Assembly: GCA_963971305.1 (NCBI GenBank)
Contig: OZ020305.1
Location: 13,859,001 to 13,923,000, forward strand
Reading direction: 5' to 3'
Source: Arcuatula senhousia
Lineage: Eukaryota > Mollusca > Bivalvia > Mytilida > Mytilidae
DNA: 64,000 bases
In this document: positions 24,886 to 37,544 of the stretch, in pieces
Layout: the number at the start of each line of letters is the position of its first letter
How positions within the stretch are numbered: position 1 is the first letter of the stretch
The notes under the pieces: generated by a model
Told to the model about the DNA's origin: nothing
Databases searched by the model: none
What the model saw: the letters and a program-made list of their open reading frames with translations, nothing else
Made by a program: the position numbers and the translations under genes

Positions 24886-25479
24886 ATATTACTATCGCCT
24901 TCCTAAACTAATACGGAGTAATCGAAAGTTAGGTTAAAATGAGATAAATTTCAATGTTGTTCTAGTGCAAAGATAAATGACGTTATCGGTAACAAACGTG
25001 CGGACTCCAAACATCTGAATTTTTAGCTTTTCAGGGATTCTATGCTCAGAAAGATATTCTGCATGTATTAATAATTTTCTCTTTCTTAAGATGTGGATTA
25101 ACAATTCTTATTCATTTTTGATGCGCATACGTGTACACAAGACGGAATGTAAAGATGAAAGGTGAAAGAAACAAAAACTGTATAAACTAAATGTTCATTC
25201 ATTATGATTTCCGGTGTTTATTCTAATTCTGACAAGAGAAATTACGTTGAAGGCATTTTTGAGATGAACCTTTTACATACATGTTTGGAATATTAACTGA
25301 TTTTGTAAGAGACTAAAATCATTATATTCGATGGTTCGTGCCAACGCCCCCAATCCTTATTTCTAAGAGCTTTTTCAACAAGTTATTAAAAATATAAATT
25401 ATATGCATACCAATAGCAAATGCAATGTACATGTAGTGCTTAGCATGGATCCGTTTAAGCTCCAACTTTGTGGAAAACT

Positions 25480-26872
25480 CCAATTTTCACTACACAGTAC
25501 AATAGACTGATAGTTACAAAAACTACAACTTGGTTGTGAGACATAATTTAGAAAGTGCGGTGATAATCTCACTACAACATACAGATAACTTTTCTAACAT
25601 TTCTTCCAATTTGAAAATTAAGAGATCCTATGAAAAGTTTTTTCGTTAACCTTGGTCTTAAATCATGTCGCTAGGATCAAAACGGTCGGAATGAACATAA
25701 AATAGATATTCACTTTTTAACATCGTTGATCTTTTAGTTTATAAACCTAACTGGGCATGCTCTGTTAAGCTAAACATATTTGGGCATACTTTTTTTAAGC
25801 TAAACATATTTGGGCATACTCTCTTCAGCTCAACATATCTTGGCATGTTCAGCAGACTTTCGATATAATCTTCACTAGTGTGCCAAAGTTGTTCACAAAT
25901 ATCGCAAAGTATTCTGGCCTCGTTTTCAATTTGCTTGCCTCGATTTCGAGTTTGCATCTTTGTGCTTTCGCCAGAGTTTTTATCATACCCGCTGGCAGGA
26001 TTGGTTTCTCAGTCTGTCAGAACAACAACGACATCAATCACTTCACTTTTACAGTGTCACACTATTCTATGTAACTATATATATATTATGGACTTGAAGA
26101 TCGCAATGGAAGAAGGTTTGGCGCCATAAAACCTGGTTTTACCAACCATTTCGTTTGAAATGCCTGTATCAAGTCAGGACCATTGCGATTCACCAATTTT
26201 CCGGGATGAGTGGTTCGTTTTTGTCATTTTCTCTGGACTATGAGATTGATCATTCAAGTTCGGTAGTTTTGTTATTACCTTTAATTTCCGGTCGGTTGCC
26301 ATTTCCTTGAGAAAACATTACCTCGTTTACGTACCGAAGCTTTTTATAAGTTCCGGTTACCTCTCCATGTCTGTGACGCATCTCAATCAAAGCATCAAGA
26401 ACATTGGATTTTGTATTTAGTTGATTAAAATTGAAAAAAGGTACACAAAATCGCTGTATATTTAATTGCTGATACTTTTGTTGATTCTGGACCAACGTCA
26501 AGTTGCCTGACAGTATCGATAACTCATTTCCTTTAGAAATTCTTGAAGAGAAATCGATCAAAATGCTAGGTAAATCTTCAAAGTCAACCTTACATTTTCT
26601 TCTAAACTACATACCCACAACTACAACATCTACAAGGTGGAAACTGAAAAAAAAAACATAATACATAAACAATGAGAACCAAAAACAATATAATCTGCCT
26701 CGCTGGTTAACATTACATACCAAACGTGTGCAAATTATTTTTGAAACTTAGGAACCAACCGGTGTTTGAATGATAACTTATGCTCTCTGAACTTAGTCCC
26801 ATTCCAAGATAAATATGTTTATCAATGCACAAAAATATGGGTTTATTATTTTTTCCGGGTTTTGGGATCACC
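25480..26872 (+). repeat. Tandem-array unit of copy 2, left part, broken by the transposon
   Basis: Matches about 3800-5196 of copy 1, including the ~30-base minisatellite (25750-25850) and the GGCGCCATAAAACCTGG text. The unit is cut at GGGATCACCAT, immediately before the 10.8 kb element, and resumes at 37692. Confidence 0.8.
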
Positions 26873-26874
26873 AT

Positions 26875-26944
26875 TCTCTCTTTTCGTAATTTTTGCCATG
26901 TAAGAGTTATCGTTCGTCTTGGACGGTATGTAAACTTCCGGTCA
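26875..26944 (+). repeat. Left terminal inverted repeat of the 10.8 kb transposon
   Basis: Imperfect match to the reverse complement of 37619-37689. The conserved blocks are TTTTCGTAAT, GAGTTATCGTTCGT, GGACGGTAT and TAAACTTCCGGT, separated by short diverged gaps and single indels. The nuclease gene starts about 60 bases further in. Confidence 0.85.
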
Positions 26945-27001
26945 AAGTTTAGATGCAGGGAAAATATGAAATTAACAATGTAAAGTCTTCGTTTTAACAC
27001 C

Positions 27002-29681
27002 ATGGATGTTGCAACAACCGATGAAATAACAGTTACGACAAGAACAACAATTGAAGACTTGTTGAATTTTAAAAAAGTTGAACTATCAAGCTTTTTAAGA
27101 AGGAGAAATTTCAAAGTTAGTGGCTCAAAAAGACAGTTGGCAGAGCGTATTGTCGCCGAGATTGTCGCACAAATTAGAGAAAATACAGATGCATCAGATG
27201 GGACACAAGAAGAAGGTACTAACAATCTACAAGATGAAACAGACATTCCAAATATAAATAATCTTAAAGCCGGATGGTGTGGCACCAAGGACGCAATTTT
27301 CCCTAAGATCACATGATCAAGGATGTTGAACGGTACCTCCTGCACAGTAGTCACCGCACTATGGACAAAAGAAAAATGGAGTGCTATAGACAGTATATAA
27401 GAGGTCTAAACTTTTTTAAAGAAGGATACATTCATAAATTAATGGTCAACAATATTTCAAGCGATAGTAAACTATGCTATGTCCGCTCTAAGTGTTTCCC
27501 TTCTATGAAAAAAGGCACATATGAACAATGGATTTTGGTATCAAAAGAAGCACCCTTCCGAATTCAGAAAGCTCACTGTTCTTGTCCCGCTGGGTATGTG
27601 TTATCTTAAATTGAATAAGTCTGGAGAAAATATATTCTATAAATACTCAGTCATATGAATAAAAAAATAATAATTACAAGCAACCATTTGATTTATAGGC
27701 GGGGGTGGCTATGGATATTATCTTCTGCTTTTTTTTTTTAGAAAAAACGGGCCTGGATTTTCTCAAAATAAAATTTTTAACCAAAAATTCCATCCAGTCT
27801 TTTTTTTTTAAATTCAAAGCATGCATGTATTAACTTTTTATTTCGAGACTTTGGACATCCTGCCTTAGTCTTTATTTCAAATTTCAACATGAAGCCCCCC
27901 CCCCCCACCACTAGATATTACATCTGAGTTAATTAAACTAATTAGTTTTAATTTTTTTCCGATTAAAGTTAAACTTGTAACAAACGTGACATAACAAATG
28001 TGTCGAAGATTGCATTTTATCACCTCGTAGTTATTTTTATTGTGTGTTCTTAAATAATAAAAAATCAAAGACAAAATCCGCTATAATAGAAAAAAGAAAA
28101 TACGGTTTATAGATGAAACAAGCCATAAACGACAGTTATTTGATCAATGTTTGAATTTTAGATGTATAAAATAGAGTTAATGGTTCAGTCCGAATCTGTT
28201 TACTTCTTAGTCAAATTTATATTTATTTCGATCTGAATTACTTTTTGTCTCTCGTCGCAAGGCGGAGAGGGGAGTCATGGAAATGCCGGACGTCCGTTAC
28301 ACTTTTTTCGTAACAGATTTCTCAGCTACTACTTATCATATGCTTTCGATATTTGGTATGCAGCTTCAGGTGGGGGTCTCATACGGTGGGATGTTCCTGT
28401 TTAACGAGCCGACTTAGAATTGTTTAAGGGTCCAAAATGAAAAAAAAATCGTAACACATTTCTTAGCAACTATTATTCGTAGGCTTTCGTCTTTTTTTTT
28501 AATTTTTATTCGTTAAAATTACTTATTTTAGGTTAGGTGTAGGATGCACACATATAGCAGGTTTGCTGTTTGCACTTGAAGGAAAAGAAACTATCGAAGA
28601 GAATGTACCATGCACATCACAACCTTGCCAATGGAATAAACCAAGCAAAAGGGTGAAAGAGACAAGACCGGTTGAACAAATAAGTTTTAAAAGAATAAAA
28701 TATGGTGAAAAGGTAACCGCCGAGAAGGTAGAAAAGGAAAGGAATAAGTTCAAAATCGATAAAACTAAATTTAGAGCTTCTTTGACAACAAACTTAGGAA
28801 ATGATTCGAAGGCAGCCCTCTTCTGTCTGCTACCAAATGTTGAACAAGAAGTAAAGGTAGAATCTGATTTAAATTTGTCTAATTTCGAGGAAGTTGAAAC
28901 AAGCGAACATGTGAGCAATATATCGGACCCTTATATCAACTTAATTTCTACTATTGAACAAAAGCAAATGACCAGGGAAGATTTCCAGGGGTTTCTGACC
29001 CAATGTACGCAAGAGGTAGCAAATGAAATAGAATTCAGAACACGGGGTCAACATTCAAATCCGCTATGGGTTTCTGCAAGAAAGTGTCGTGTTACGGCTT
29101 CAATTTTTTACGACATAAAAACCAGAAAAGATTCTACCTGTCCTGATAAATTAGTAGAGAAAATATTTGGTGAAACTAAGTCTTTTGACAATGAAGCCTT
29201 AGCGTGGGGTCGAAAACAAGAAATGGTTGCCAAAAAGAGATATAAAGCCCATATGAAGCTTAAACAGAAAAAGAATGTCAAAGTTTTAGAGAAGGGATTA
29301 GTTGTATGCACATCTTGGTCTTACGTTGGTGCAAGTCCTGACGGCGTTGTCTCTTCGGAGGAAAGAACAGTCTTATTAGAAATTAAATGTCCGTACAAAT
29401 GGAGAAAGTCAAAGATATTGGATGCTTGTAAAGATGATGATTTTTATTGTACAAGTGATGAGAATGGTAACATTTCATTAAAATCAAACCATAGATACTT
29501 TACTCAGGTTCAAGGGCAAATGGGTGTGTGCAATATAGATTTGTGTCATTTTGTTGTACACACTTTAGAAGACTTCGTTGTTATACCAGTGAAATGTGAC
29601 CAGATCTTTTGGCAGGAATTGCTTGAAAAGATTAAACTATTTTATACAACATATGTTGTAAGCAAACTACCGTTAAAATGA
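27002..29681 (+). pseudogene. SAP - SWIM zinc finger - YqaJ-type exonuclease gene, frameshifted
   Basis: Two exons. Exon 1 (27002-27593) begins with an N-terminal SAP-like helix pair (residues ~15-55, TIEDLLNFKKVELSSFLRRR). It changes frame at about 27313, where the first frame stops (TGA 27314) and the second continues as MIKDVERYLL. The intron (27594-28531; donor GG/GTATGT, acceptor TTATTTTAG) splits the SWIM motif; joined, it reads CSCPAGLGVGCTH, that is C-x-C-x7-C-x-H. Exon 2 ends at 29681 and contains the YqaJ/lambda-exonuclease-like core. That core has GASPDGVV with its Asp near 29342, then LLEIKCPY (Glu-x-Lys), then YFTQVQGQM. The nuclease core is open and its catalytic residues look intact, but one base is missing or extra at the exon-1 frameshift. 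In the transposon it would supply the second, nuclease protein. A sequencing error at the frameshift is possible. Confidence 0.8.
27700..27905. mobile_element. Decayed GGGGGCTATGG MITE inside the intron
   Basis: Starts GGGGGTGGCTATGGATATT and ends with a long C run, in the inverse orientation to the relative at 15352-15588. It shares the GGGCCTGGATTTT and CATCCTGCC words. It lies wholly within the intron of the SAP/YqaJ gene. Confidence 0.6.
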
Positions 29682-30984
29682 GATTGGTGCCATTGTGTTA
29701 TGTTATTTAGCATTATCAATGTTCCCTTTAATTGGTGTTTTAATCAATTTTGAAAACTATTTAAAATGATCATCTCAGTACAATATACAAAATTGAGCAA
29801 AGCAATCATGAACCAAGGTGTCAAAAGACACACAGAATGTATTCCTTTAAATACTAATTAGAGGTTAAATATATTAATACCAGCAATCCTTCAACAATTG
29901 ATTGTTTTATAACACTTAAATTATGTCTGTGTGTTAGGCAAAAAACATAAATATTGGTTCATAATTGTTTTGCTTTATTTATCTTTTTGAATTTGTTATT
30001 TTCTTCTTAATGACAAGAGAATTTTTAATGCAGATGTGATAACTTTTTTTATTCACTATCTCATTGTCTACTTAAATATGTGTTATTTAAGCTGTTAAAA
30101 ACTGTTTTCATAGTTTTATTGCAATTAAATGTTTTAATTTGTATAAAACTACTTCATTTATGAACACCAGAGAACTTAAGAAATAAGTCAACTATTGGAT
30201 GCATGGTTACATTTTTTGTACATTTTTATGTCCCAAATAAAGGACCTCAATTGTCTGTTACTTGGTCAGGTGATCCTCCTAAATTCTGATACAAATACCA
30301 TTTATCCATTATCTTTATTGTAAAGGGTGGCAACTTAATTACCTAACTGGCATTTTCTGCATCAAAAGTACATACATGTAAATATTCAACAAAACAGGTG
30401 CATAATCTGTTGTAGTATTTGTACTTACTGACTTGGTACAGTACTAGTCATTTCAATAAAGAAATAGTTGATTAAAACATGTTTTACAGGACAAAACCTC
30501 TCACTTCAATGGCTGGAGTACCAACATTACACCTTTTCTTGTCTTTTTTGTTTATTACTTGTATTAGAAATGCTAAAGTCATAGACTTAACCGTACCATA
30601 ACTAATCTGAATGTGAAAACTGTTACATTACAACAAAAAAAGAAAAATTTCACACCCAATTACATGTACTGTGATGCACTGTATGTGATGAGTTAAATAT
30701 GCACGACACAAAACCATATTATAAATTTAAGTGTACAACGTACAACAAACCCTGTTCCTTGACTGGGTCTAGAAAAACAATGAATATTATTCGAATAAAA
30801 ATAAATGTACATGAATCCCATGTTGAAGATACAAATATACCAAGTTTTATAAAGTTGAGGTTTCAAAGCAGCTACATGCAATAACAAGATGAACCAGAAT
30901 ATCCCAAAAGATATAATGTCACATCTCACAATATTTACCCGGTATTTACCAAAACCATGAAGATTAGATGATTTATAAAGTTTC
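29682..30984. other. Intergenic spacer of the transposon
   Basis: AT-rich DNA after the nuclease stop codon. No open frame is supported on either strand; the 120-codon minus frame at 31055-30693 overlaps a Penelope-like insertion and is not called. I see no terminal repeats here. Confidence 0.5.
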
Positions 30985-33045
30985 ATGAAAGCAGCAGAGG
31001 AACCAATGCATGAATGGGGCATCCGAATGTCAAAAGTCATAAAGGGCAGAGACAAAACCAGTAAACACCAATGAGAACAGGACAGAAAAACAGACAGTCA
31101 ACATAAAACCCTAAGGGTTGTTCCAGGAACTTCTATTACATATATGGTGGGTGGTGGGTGTTTTAGAAATATTTGGTGAAGAAACTGATAAAAATAATTA
31201 TTTTTTGAAGGGTGGTGGGGTAAAGAAACAAGAGGCTCCCAGGAGCCTGAATCGCTCACCTGACATATGTGCCTGAAGTAAAGGTTATAAGGCAAAATCT
31301 ATTTAACGTTGAAAGGGTCAAAAGATTAATAAGGGGGTCATCTGACAATATGGTGGATCTAAAGGTGCTGATCACTTTTGTTCTCAATCAAAATCTAAAA
31401 ATCTGTCACCCTTTTTGAGTTATTTGCAAAAAAAATGCAGTTTAACCTAATGTTCTATTTTTAGCCACAGCCGCCATGTTTTACAACCAATCAAAAATCC
31501 TCACAACAGTTCTATACACCTAATAATAATAAACAATAATACCAAGTTTGGTTCCATTTGGACTTAAAGTGTCAGAGGAGTTAACATTTTCAATATAAGG
31601 AAATGCAGTTAAAATGCTCAATTTTGACGTTCCAAGGGCAATAACTCCTCAAAGGAAAGGTCCTACAACGTTGACCCAGTTTCAAATTTTGTAGATCTTG
31701 ATGCGCTTAACAATATGCAATTTAAATTTCTCAAATATCTTGTATAGTTTTCAAGATATTGAGCTTAACAGGTGCAAAATTTGCAAAAAATCCACAAAAA
31801 GGGCAATAACTCCTACATGGGTTGTTGGATTTTCTTCAAAATTTCAGAGCTGGTAGATCTTGAGGTGCTGATCACTTTTGTTTCCAATCAAAATTTTGAA
31901 ATCTGTCACCGTTTTAGAGTTATTTGCAAAAAAACTGCCATTTACCCCTACGTTCTATTTTTAGCCACAGTGGCCATGTTTTACGACCAATCAAAAATCC
32001 CCACATCAGTTCTATACACCTAATGCTAATAAACAACTATACCAAGTTTGGTTCCATTTGGACTTAAAGTGTCAGAGGAGTTAACGTTTTCAATGTAATG
32101 AGGAAATGCTGTTAAAATGCTAAATTTTGACGTTCTAAGGGCAATAACTCCTAAAAGGAAAGGTCCTACAACGTTGACCCTGTTACATATTTTGTAGATC
32201 TTGATGTGCTTAACAATATGCAATTTAAATGTCTCAAATATCTAGTATAGTTTTCAAGATATTGAGCTAAACAGGTGCAAAATTTGCAAAAAATCCACAA
32301 AAAGGGCAATAACTCCTACATGGGTCGTTGGATTTTCTTCAAAATTTCAGGGTAGGTAGATCTTGAGGTGCTGATCACTTTTACCCTATGCCAGAATTTT
32401 GATATCTGTAGCCGTTTTTGAGTTATTTGCAAAAAACTGCATTTTACCCCTATGTTCTATTTTTAGCCATGGCGGCCATGTTTTACGACAAATCAAAAAT
32501 CCCCACATCAGTTTTAAGCACCGAATGCTAATGAACAACCATACCAAGTTTGGTTGCAATTGCACTTATGGTGTCAGAGGAGTTAACGTTTTAAAAAGTT
32601 TACGGACGACGGACGCCAAGTGATGACAATAGCTCACATGACCCTTCGGGTCAGGTGAGCTAAAAAGTGCCTACCGCCCCCCCCCCCAACACACACATTT
32701 AATTCTGGAACAGCCCTAAAATACAAAATCAACTGAAACGCAATCAACAACGCAGACTCAAGTCGTAACGAGAGTGAACTCAGGTGCTCCGGAAGAATAA
32801 TAAGCAGTTCCGGCTTGCTATAGCAAACCCACCACATTGCCAACTGTTAATTCAGCACATTTGTATGTAAGGAAGACAAAACAAATACTTGTGACAGACA
32901 AACATCTACACTCGTCTGAGAAATTGAAATCCCATATTGGTCTATGAGTGCATGATGTCTTCCGTAAAAATTTTTTGAATGAAGACAGCAACCGAAGAGC
33001 AAGTTGACATAACCCTGTGTAAGCAATTGGGGGAGACATACAAAT
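30985..33045 (-). mobile_element. Penelope-like 3' fragment split by a Helitron-like element
   Basis: 30985-31110 (GGGGCATCCGAATGTCAAAA and onward) is the extreme 3' tail. The same element resumes at about 32712 with the ACTCAAGTCGTAACGAGAG text and continues to the degenerate C-terminal coding part (GCATGATGTCTTCCGTAAAA, ATAACCCTGTGTAAGCAATT) near 33030. Between them lie a C-rich run, a GGTGGTGGG passage and the element 31230-32666. The order of insertion is therefore: transposon, then Penelope-like fragment, then Helitron-like element. Confidence 0.75.
31230..32666 (+). mobile_element. Helitron-like (HINE-type) element, second copy, about 2.7 internal 500-bp units
   Basis: The left end has the same perfect hairpin AGGCTCC-CA-GGAGCCT as 22575, then CGCTCACCTGAC. 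The right end is a hairpin whose arms are AGCTCACATGACCC and GGGTCAGGTGAGCT around TTC. The internal unit of about 500 bases repeats (GTGCTGATCACTTTT at 31366, 31865 and 32367). Compared with 22575-23721 the inner arm has changed from TTGCC/GGCAA to GACCC/GGGTC, with the left word changed to match. Confidence 0.8.
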
Positions 33046-33117
33046 ATACATTGTAACAAAGCAAAAGAAACAATCCTCTGATTTTTTAAAATATTCTTTT
33101 ACAATATATGTAGAGCA

Positions 33118-34168
33118 TTACAAAATGAGTGGTGGCAATAAATTTGTCATTGCAGAACAGACAAAGAAAATTTCATCAGCTATGTCACTCAGTGCAAGAG
33201 GTAAAATACCTTGTAATATTCTAAAGTTTTTAATTTGCTCCATTTTCCGCTCAACATGAATGCGTGCAGAGGCAATTCTTCTGGTCATTTCAACTTCACT
33301 CTTAGTAAATTGTTCATTAGTTTTGAATGGAGGACAGTACAACTTGATCTTTTTTGGTCTGAAATCAGTGCGTAGATGAACAAATCCCTTATCAACCATA
33401 ACGGCATCACTCTCATTAAGCATGTCAATTAAACCACTGTTTCTTGTTATATCAACATCCGATGCTGATCCTGGCCATAATTTGGACACAAAAGTGACAG
33501 CTCCCGTCATGCTTATCCCAATTAAGGCCTTAAATGTTTCATGGGATTTATAGTTTGAATAAAGTAATGATTTGTTTTCCAACTTTGAGGGTGTTTGTAC
33601 AAACACTTCAGTACAATCAAGTATGATTCTGGTGTCATCAAAATCTTTGAAGCACAATGGTATATTCATCTTCAAAACCTCTAACTCTGGCAAAAAAACA
33701 ATTGATTGCATGCATTCGAACATAAATGATATCCAGGAGTTGAAAATTTTTGAAACCGTACTAGTTGAAATTTTAAAACGATACTCAAGATCTTTTAACA
33801 AAAGATCAAGTCTTAGTCTCATCAACACCAACAAGAACTCATCCACCCTTCGAAGTTTTCTTTTTCGACCAAGATTATTGGTGTTTATTTTCTCCTCATC
33901 GTCAGTTGATAATCTATTTGCACCTGCATCTATTAAGGAATTGAAAAGGGCAATACAAGTTTTATAATTTGGCAACCCAGTATAAAACATTATTTTGTCA
34001 TCAGAATCCATTATATCTTCAATAACAATTTCTGGTGTTGATACATATGTTGATGAATCACATGTCTGCACTGTACTTTGTGTCCCAATTTCATGGCCTC
34101 TCTCTATGTTTGACACACTGTCATCTTTATCTTCAGAGTTAATCAAAAATTCATCTGTTTTTGTGTAC
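33118..34168 (-). CDS. DDE_4 (HARBI1/IS4-like) transposase, main exon of the THAP transposase
   Basis: About 350 codons without a break. It enters from an acceptor TACATGTTGTAG (34169-34170) and joins in frame with the THAP exon (donor GT at 35237). An N-terminal HTH_Tnp_4-like segment is present (RKRKLRRVDEFLLVLMRLRL, then FKISTSTVSKIFNSWI). The catalytic core follows: IILDCTEV with the first Asp, SKLWPGSASDVDITR, VMVDKGF with the second Asp, and ARIHVERKMEQIKNFR with the Glu. The order and spacing match eukaryotic DDE_4 transposases. The stop is at 33118-33120. The catalytic triad looks intact, but the N-terminal THAP domain of this copy is broken by an insertion, so the element is probably not active by itself. 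Confidence 0.85.
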
Positions 34169-35237
34169 CTACAACATGTACAAAACATAATACAATATAT
34201 GATTTGACATTATATTTATATAAAAAATGTAATTATACATGTATGGGCCAAGAAAAAATATTTGTCTGTTTAAGGTTTCATTGATCGAAAAATTAGGGTA
34301 AGTACATACATTGTTCAATGTAGGTAAGTTCTAATCTGGATAACCCAGTCGTTATATTACATACATGTACACTCACTATCGATGGCTTCATTAACCTCAT
34401 CCAGATGGCTTGCCACTAGAAGGTGCAGAATTATTCGAGTATGGTAGATTCATTTTATTTTTAAAAATCATTTTAAACAGACCATGAAAATGGGGTCTTT
34501 AAGCAATGTTTTTTTGAAAAAATATCAATAAGATGGTCTATGGTAGAGAGAAAAAATAGGGTAGGTAGCTAGGGAAACCCTAAACAGACATACAATTTTG
34601 TTTGGCCTAAGCCCTAACTAAGGAAGAGAAATCAATCAGCTGAATACAATCATCAGTGATCGCTACAATCAATTGTATAAAAACTTCATAACATTTTATG
34701 TCGACTATTTTTTTCTGTCTTTGACCCATTGTAACACCTTTGCTTCTTCTTTTATATACTAACTGTACAAATGTGCACGTACATAATACATTGTGTATGC
34801 CAAGGCATGTAATCATGTGTGATAAACTAAGTATACATGTACATGTAAAAATGATTTTGTACATGTATGTCATGTATGTATTTAGTTATAAATCATGTAA
34901 ATTCTTCGAATAAATTCCATAAAAAAAAGTAAAATAGTTTTTAAAATGGTCTCTTTTCACAAACATGACAATGTACATCATTGCATGTGAAATTGTTTTC
35001 ATCATTTTAAATATAAATGTTAAATTTTAAACATGACGTACATACATTTGTACATGTACATGTACATGTATAAATAGATAAAGCCAAACAAAATTTCGAT
35101 TCAGTGTTTTTACTACCGAGAATTAAATCAGAAGGTACAATATGTACAATGCAATCTTCTTTATCTTAAAGTTTCATTAATTTTAGTCTATAGATCAAAC
35201 ATTTTTGACAGAAAGGCATTAAAAAACACATTCTTAC
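34169..35237 (-). other. Intron of the THAP transposase gene
   Basis: Minus-strand donor CATGT/GTAAGA at 35238/35237 and acceptor TTGTAG at 34169. Joining keeps the frame (SDDHV to YTKTDEFL). It contains an ACATGT-rich run at 35038-35071. The short open frame at 34873-34607 is not supported. Confidence 0.65.
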
Positions 35238-35544
35238 ACATGATCATCTGAACACACAATTTGTTCTTGGACTTGGTCATCACTATTCCTATGCTTTGGA
35301 CTTTTCCTCTTTGGAGTTGAATGACAAGTCTTTTTTTGGGCCAGGTTCTCCGTTGGAACTTTAAGTCTATTGTCATAATTTGGTCCAATGCCATCTTTGA
35401 AGTGATCTGAACACACTCGGGTGTAACTTGTCAGTCGCCAATCCTTCCGACTAATGGCACGAATCCACGCTCTACTGGTATTAAAATCATTTGGGACTTT
35501 GTGTAATGTTACTTTTTTCCCACATCTTCCTACTTTTCCGACAT
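35238..35544 (-). pseudogene. THAP zinc-finger exon of the transposase, 3' part (cut off by insertion)
   Basis: The minus strand reads VGKVGRCGKKVTLHKVP, then SRAWIRAISRKDW, then RVCSDHFKDG, a THAP domain: a Cys, the HKVP proline motif, the central Trp and the C-x2-H pair. The start of the exon lies beyond a 2.04 kb insertion at 37588-37611. The continuation NLAQKKTCHSTPKRKSPKHR is a basic linker that leads to the splice donor at 35237. Confidence 0.8.
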
Positions 35545-35670
35545 AATTAAAAAAAATATGTGAGTTTCGGGTAACCCGACCCTACCTGCTGAAATGCCCC
35601 CGATCCTACTTTTTTTTTTGTAAAAATTAAAAAAAAAATTAAAATCGCGGTAAAAACGTGGTTTCTGGAG

Positions 35671-36204
35671 GTGCTCCGATTAAGGAGAAATAAAGATAAA
35701 ATAGTACAGAGATTATCAAAGTCTTCATTGCGCTTTACTGACAAAAAATCAATAATTCGTTTTAAACGTGAAGGTAGAAAAGCATGTCAATGTTTATTGG
35801 GCATGGCTTCCGTTGTAAATATTTGGAAGCTAAAATGCAAACATGCACCGGAGGAGAGAATTTTCAGTGTAGTGAAACATGATCAGACCTTTGAAAAATT
35901 TGAAGGAATGTACGTTTGTCCTAGTCAAATGCTTGAGATATCATTATCAACAAAAGAAGGGGGACCATGGACAAACCTAGATGTAGACTTTGTAGATCTT
36001 TACAAAGCAGAGATGGGGATTATTTTTAAATCCTTCCCTGACACTAAATATATGAGACTTAAATGTATAGAACCTGAACAACCTGGACAAGATGAAGGTG
36101 CACCAACCATTGCACAGCCTCCAGTTCGGAATGCTTTTGAATTGATGATGACCCAAAGTGCAAAAGCAAACAAAAAATCTTTACCAATTAAAAAAACTAG
36201 CAGG
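35671..36204 (+). CDS. Splice-bounded exon of unknown function inside the nested element
   Basis: An open frame of 178 codons bounded by an acceptor (TTTCTGGAG, ending 35670) and a strong donor (AGCAG/GTAGGTAT at about 36205). The first codon is GTG, so it is an internal exon and not a start. The product is basic at its N terminus (RLRRNKDKIVQRLSKSS). It has the words KHAPEERIFSVVKHDQTFEKF, which would suit a folded domain I cannot name, and ends with an acidic/proline linker and NAFELMMTQSAKANKK. I do not recognise the family. It may be a captured host exon or part of the element's own gene; no matching partner exon was found before the right end at 37587. Confidence 0.5.
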
Positions 36205-37544
36205 TAGGTATATCTATCATCTTTCAAGATTCATGGTGCATGACTCATTTCCAATAAAATGAGTTTGGCCAACACCATAATCTTTCTCTTCCACCCCCCC
36301 CTTTTTTTGGTCTTTTTTTCCAGGCCCATAGTATTGCCCAACACAAACTTCAGTTTTAAATTCTTGCAAACCAATGCTTCAATTTCAAGCATTAGGCACG
36401 GACCATTTGATTTTGTGGAAGGGGCTGGGGTTATTTTGACAAAAATTTCCCGGCCCTGAATTTTGTAAAAAAAAAAATCTGGCCAATTTCAAAAATGTGT
36501 TTCAATGTTTCTGAAATAAATGGTTGCTTTTAAAAACATGAACATAGTTTTACACAGTTTAGGGTATTCTTTAGGAACAGGAGTGTCTGTGTATAAATAC
36601 AAAAGTCTGACATTTGTCTATCTTTTTCAGTATGTCTTTTTCGATGCATAGATTTTGATGAAACTTGACAAATACTTATAGGATAGTACACTTTATAATA
36701 GCAGTATAAAGGTTATAATAGATGTTGAAGGCTGCTGGCTGTGTTTCATTGTGGTTTCTAAATTTCCGCTTTAATATTGTGGGGTTGTGTCGCCTACACT
36801 TATTCCACATCTCATTATTTTCTATTAAATTTACTTATAAAATGGAGATATAAAGTCATCAATATATCCTTGTATAGTTTTATGTGCAAAAGAAAGAACA
36901 TGCAGCACTAGTTAGAACCCCCAGTTTCCATTGTGCTTGGAAGAGTCTGGTTAATGATCCATACGTGTTGTGCACTACAACGCCCAACATGCAGTTATGT
37001 TATAAACTAACTAGCATACTACAGAGATTGGTTAAGAATCAAAAGGTGCATATACTACAAAAAGCAAGTGTCATTAAAATATTCACCTTAATATCCTAAT
37101 ACAAAACCATGTGTAAATTACATGTCTATACATTCTTTAATATTGACATATTCCAGCATTTATTTATTTTAATATATAAAGTGGTTAAAATAGAACACCA
37201 TTGAATGTACATTTTTACACCATGGTATTGTATCAGGATAAGTTTTATATAGAACATGCAACATATGCAAATGTATACAGAAGCTATTCCTAAAATGAAG
37301 CAGTGACTGTACAATGACTAAAAGCAGATTATAGAAGCATTTTATTGGAAATACAAGAAATACATGAAGCAATACCAGAACAGTAGAATTTTAATATACA
37401 TGGTTTATACAAAAGTCCACATAGATACACCAATTTGTCAGACATTTAATTCGAAAATTAAATCAACACCGACCTGAAAAATATATCATTTAATAAAAAA
37501 AAAAAAAAATAAAAAAAAAACCTACCTACCCTACCTAGAATTTT
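36205..37544. other. Remainder of the nested element
   Basis: Begins as a presumed intron after the donor. Contains a C-rich passage at 36290-36305 and GCACGGACCATTTGATTTTG (36397), text resembling dispersed molluscan repeats. The open frame 36884-37099 has no splice support and no recognised motif. Confidence 0.45.

Noticed and set aside
26250..26561. 103-codon minus-strand frame, similar text in the other array units (about 4600-4870, 39059-39340)
   Set aside because: A stop or a one-base shift interrupts it in the other copies, and no splice sites or known domain support it. It is treated as part of the tandem unit.
26713..27354. 213-codon minus-strand frame crossing the left end of the transposon
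   Set aside because: It runs from array DNA across the inverted repeat and antisense to the SAP exon, so it cannot be an ancestral gene.
33118..34188. A start codon at 34188 for the transposase
   Set aside because: The acceptor at 34169 and the in-frame join to the THAP exon explain the open frame better; the extra codons upstream are intron.
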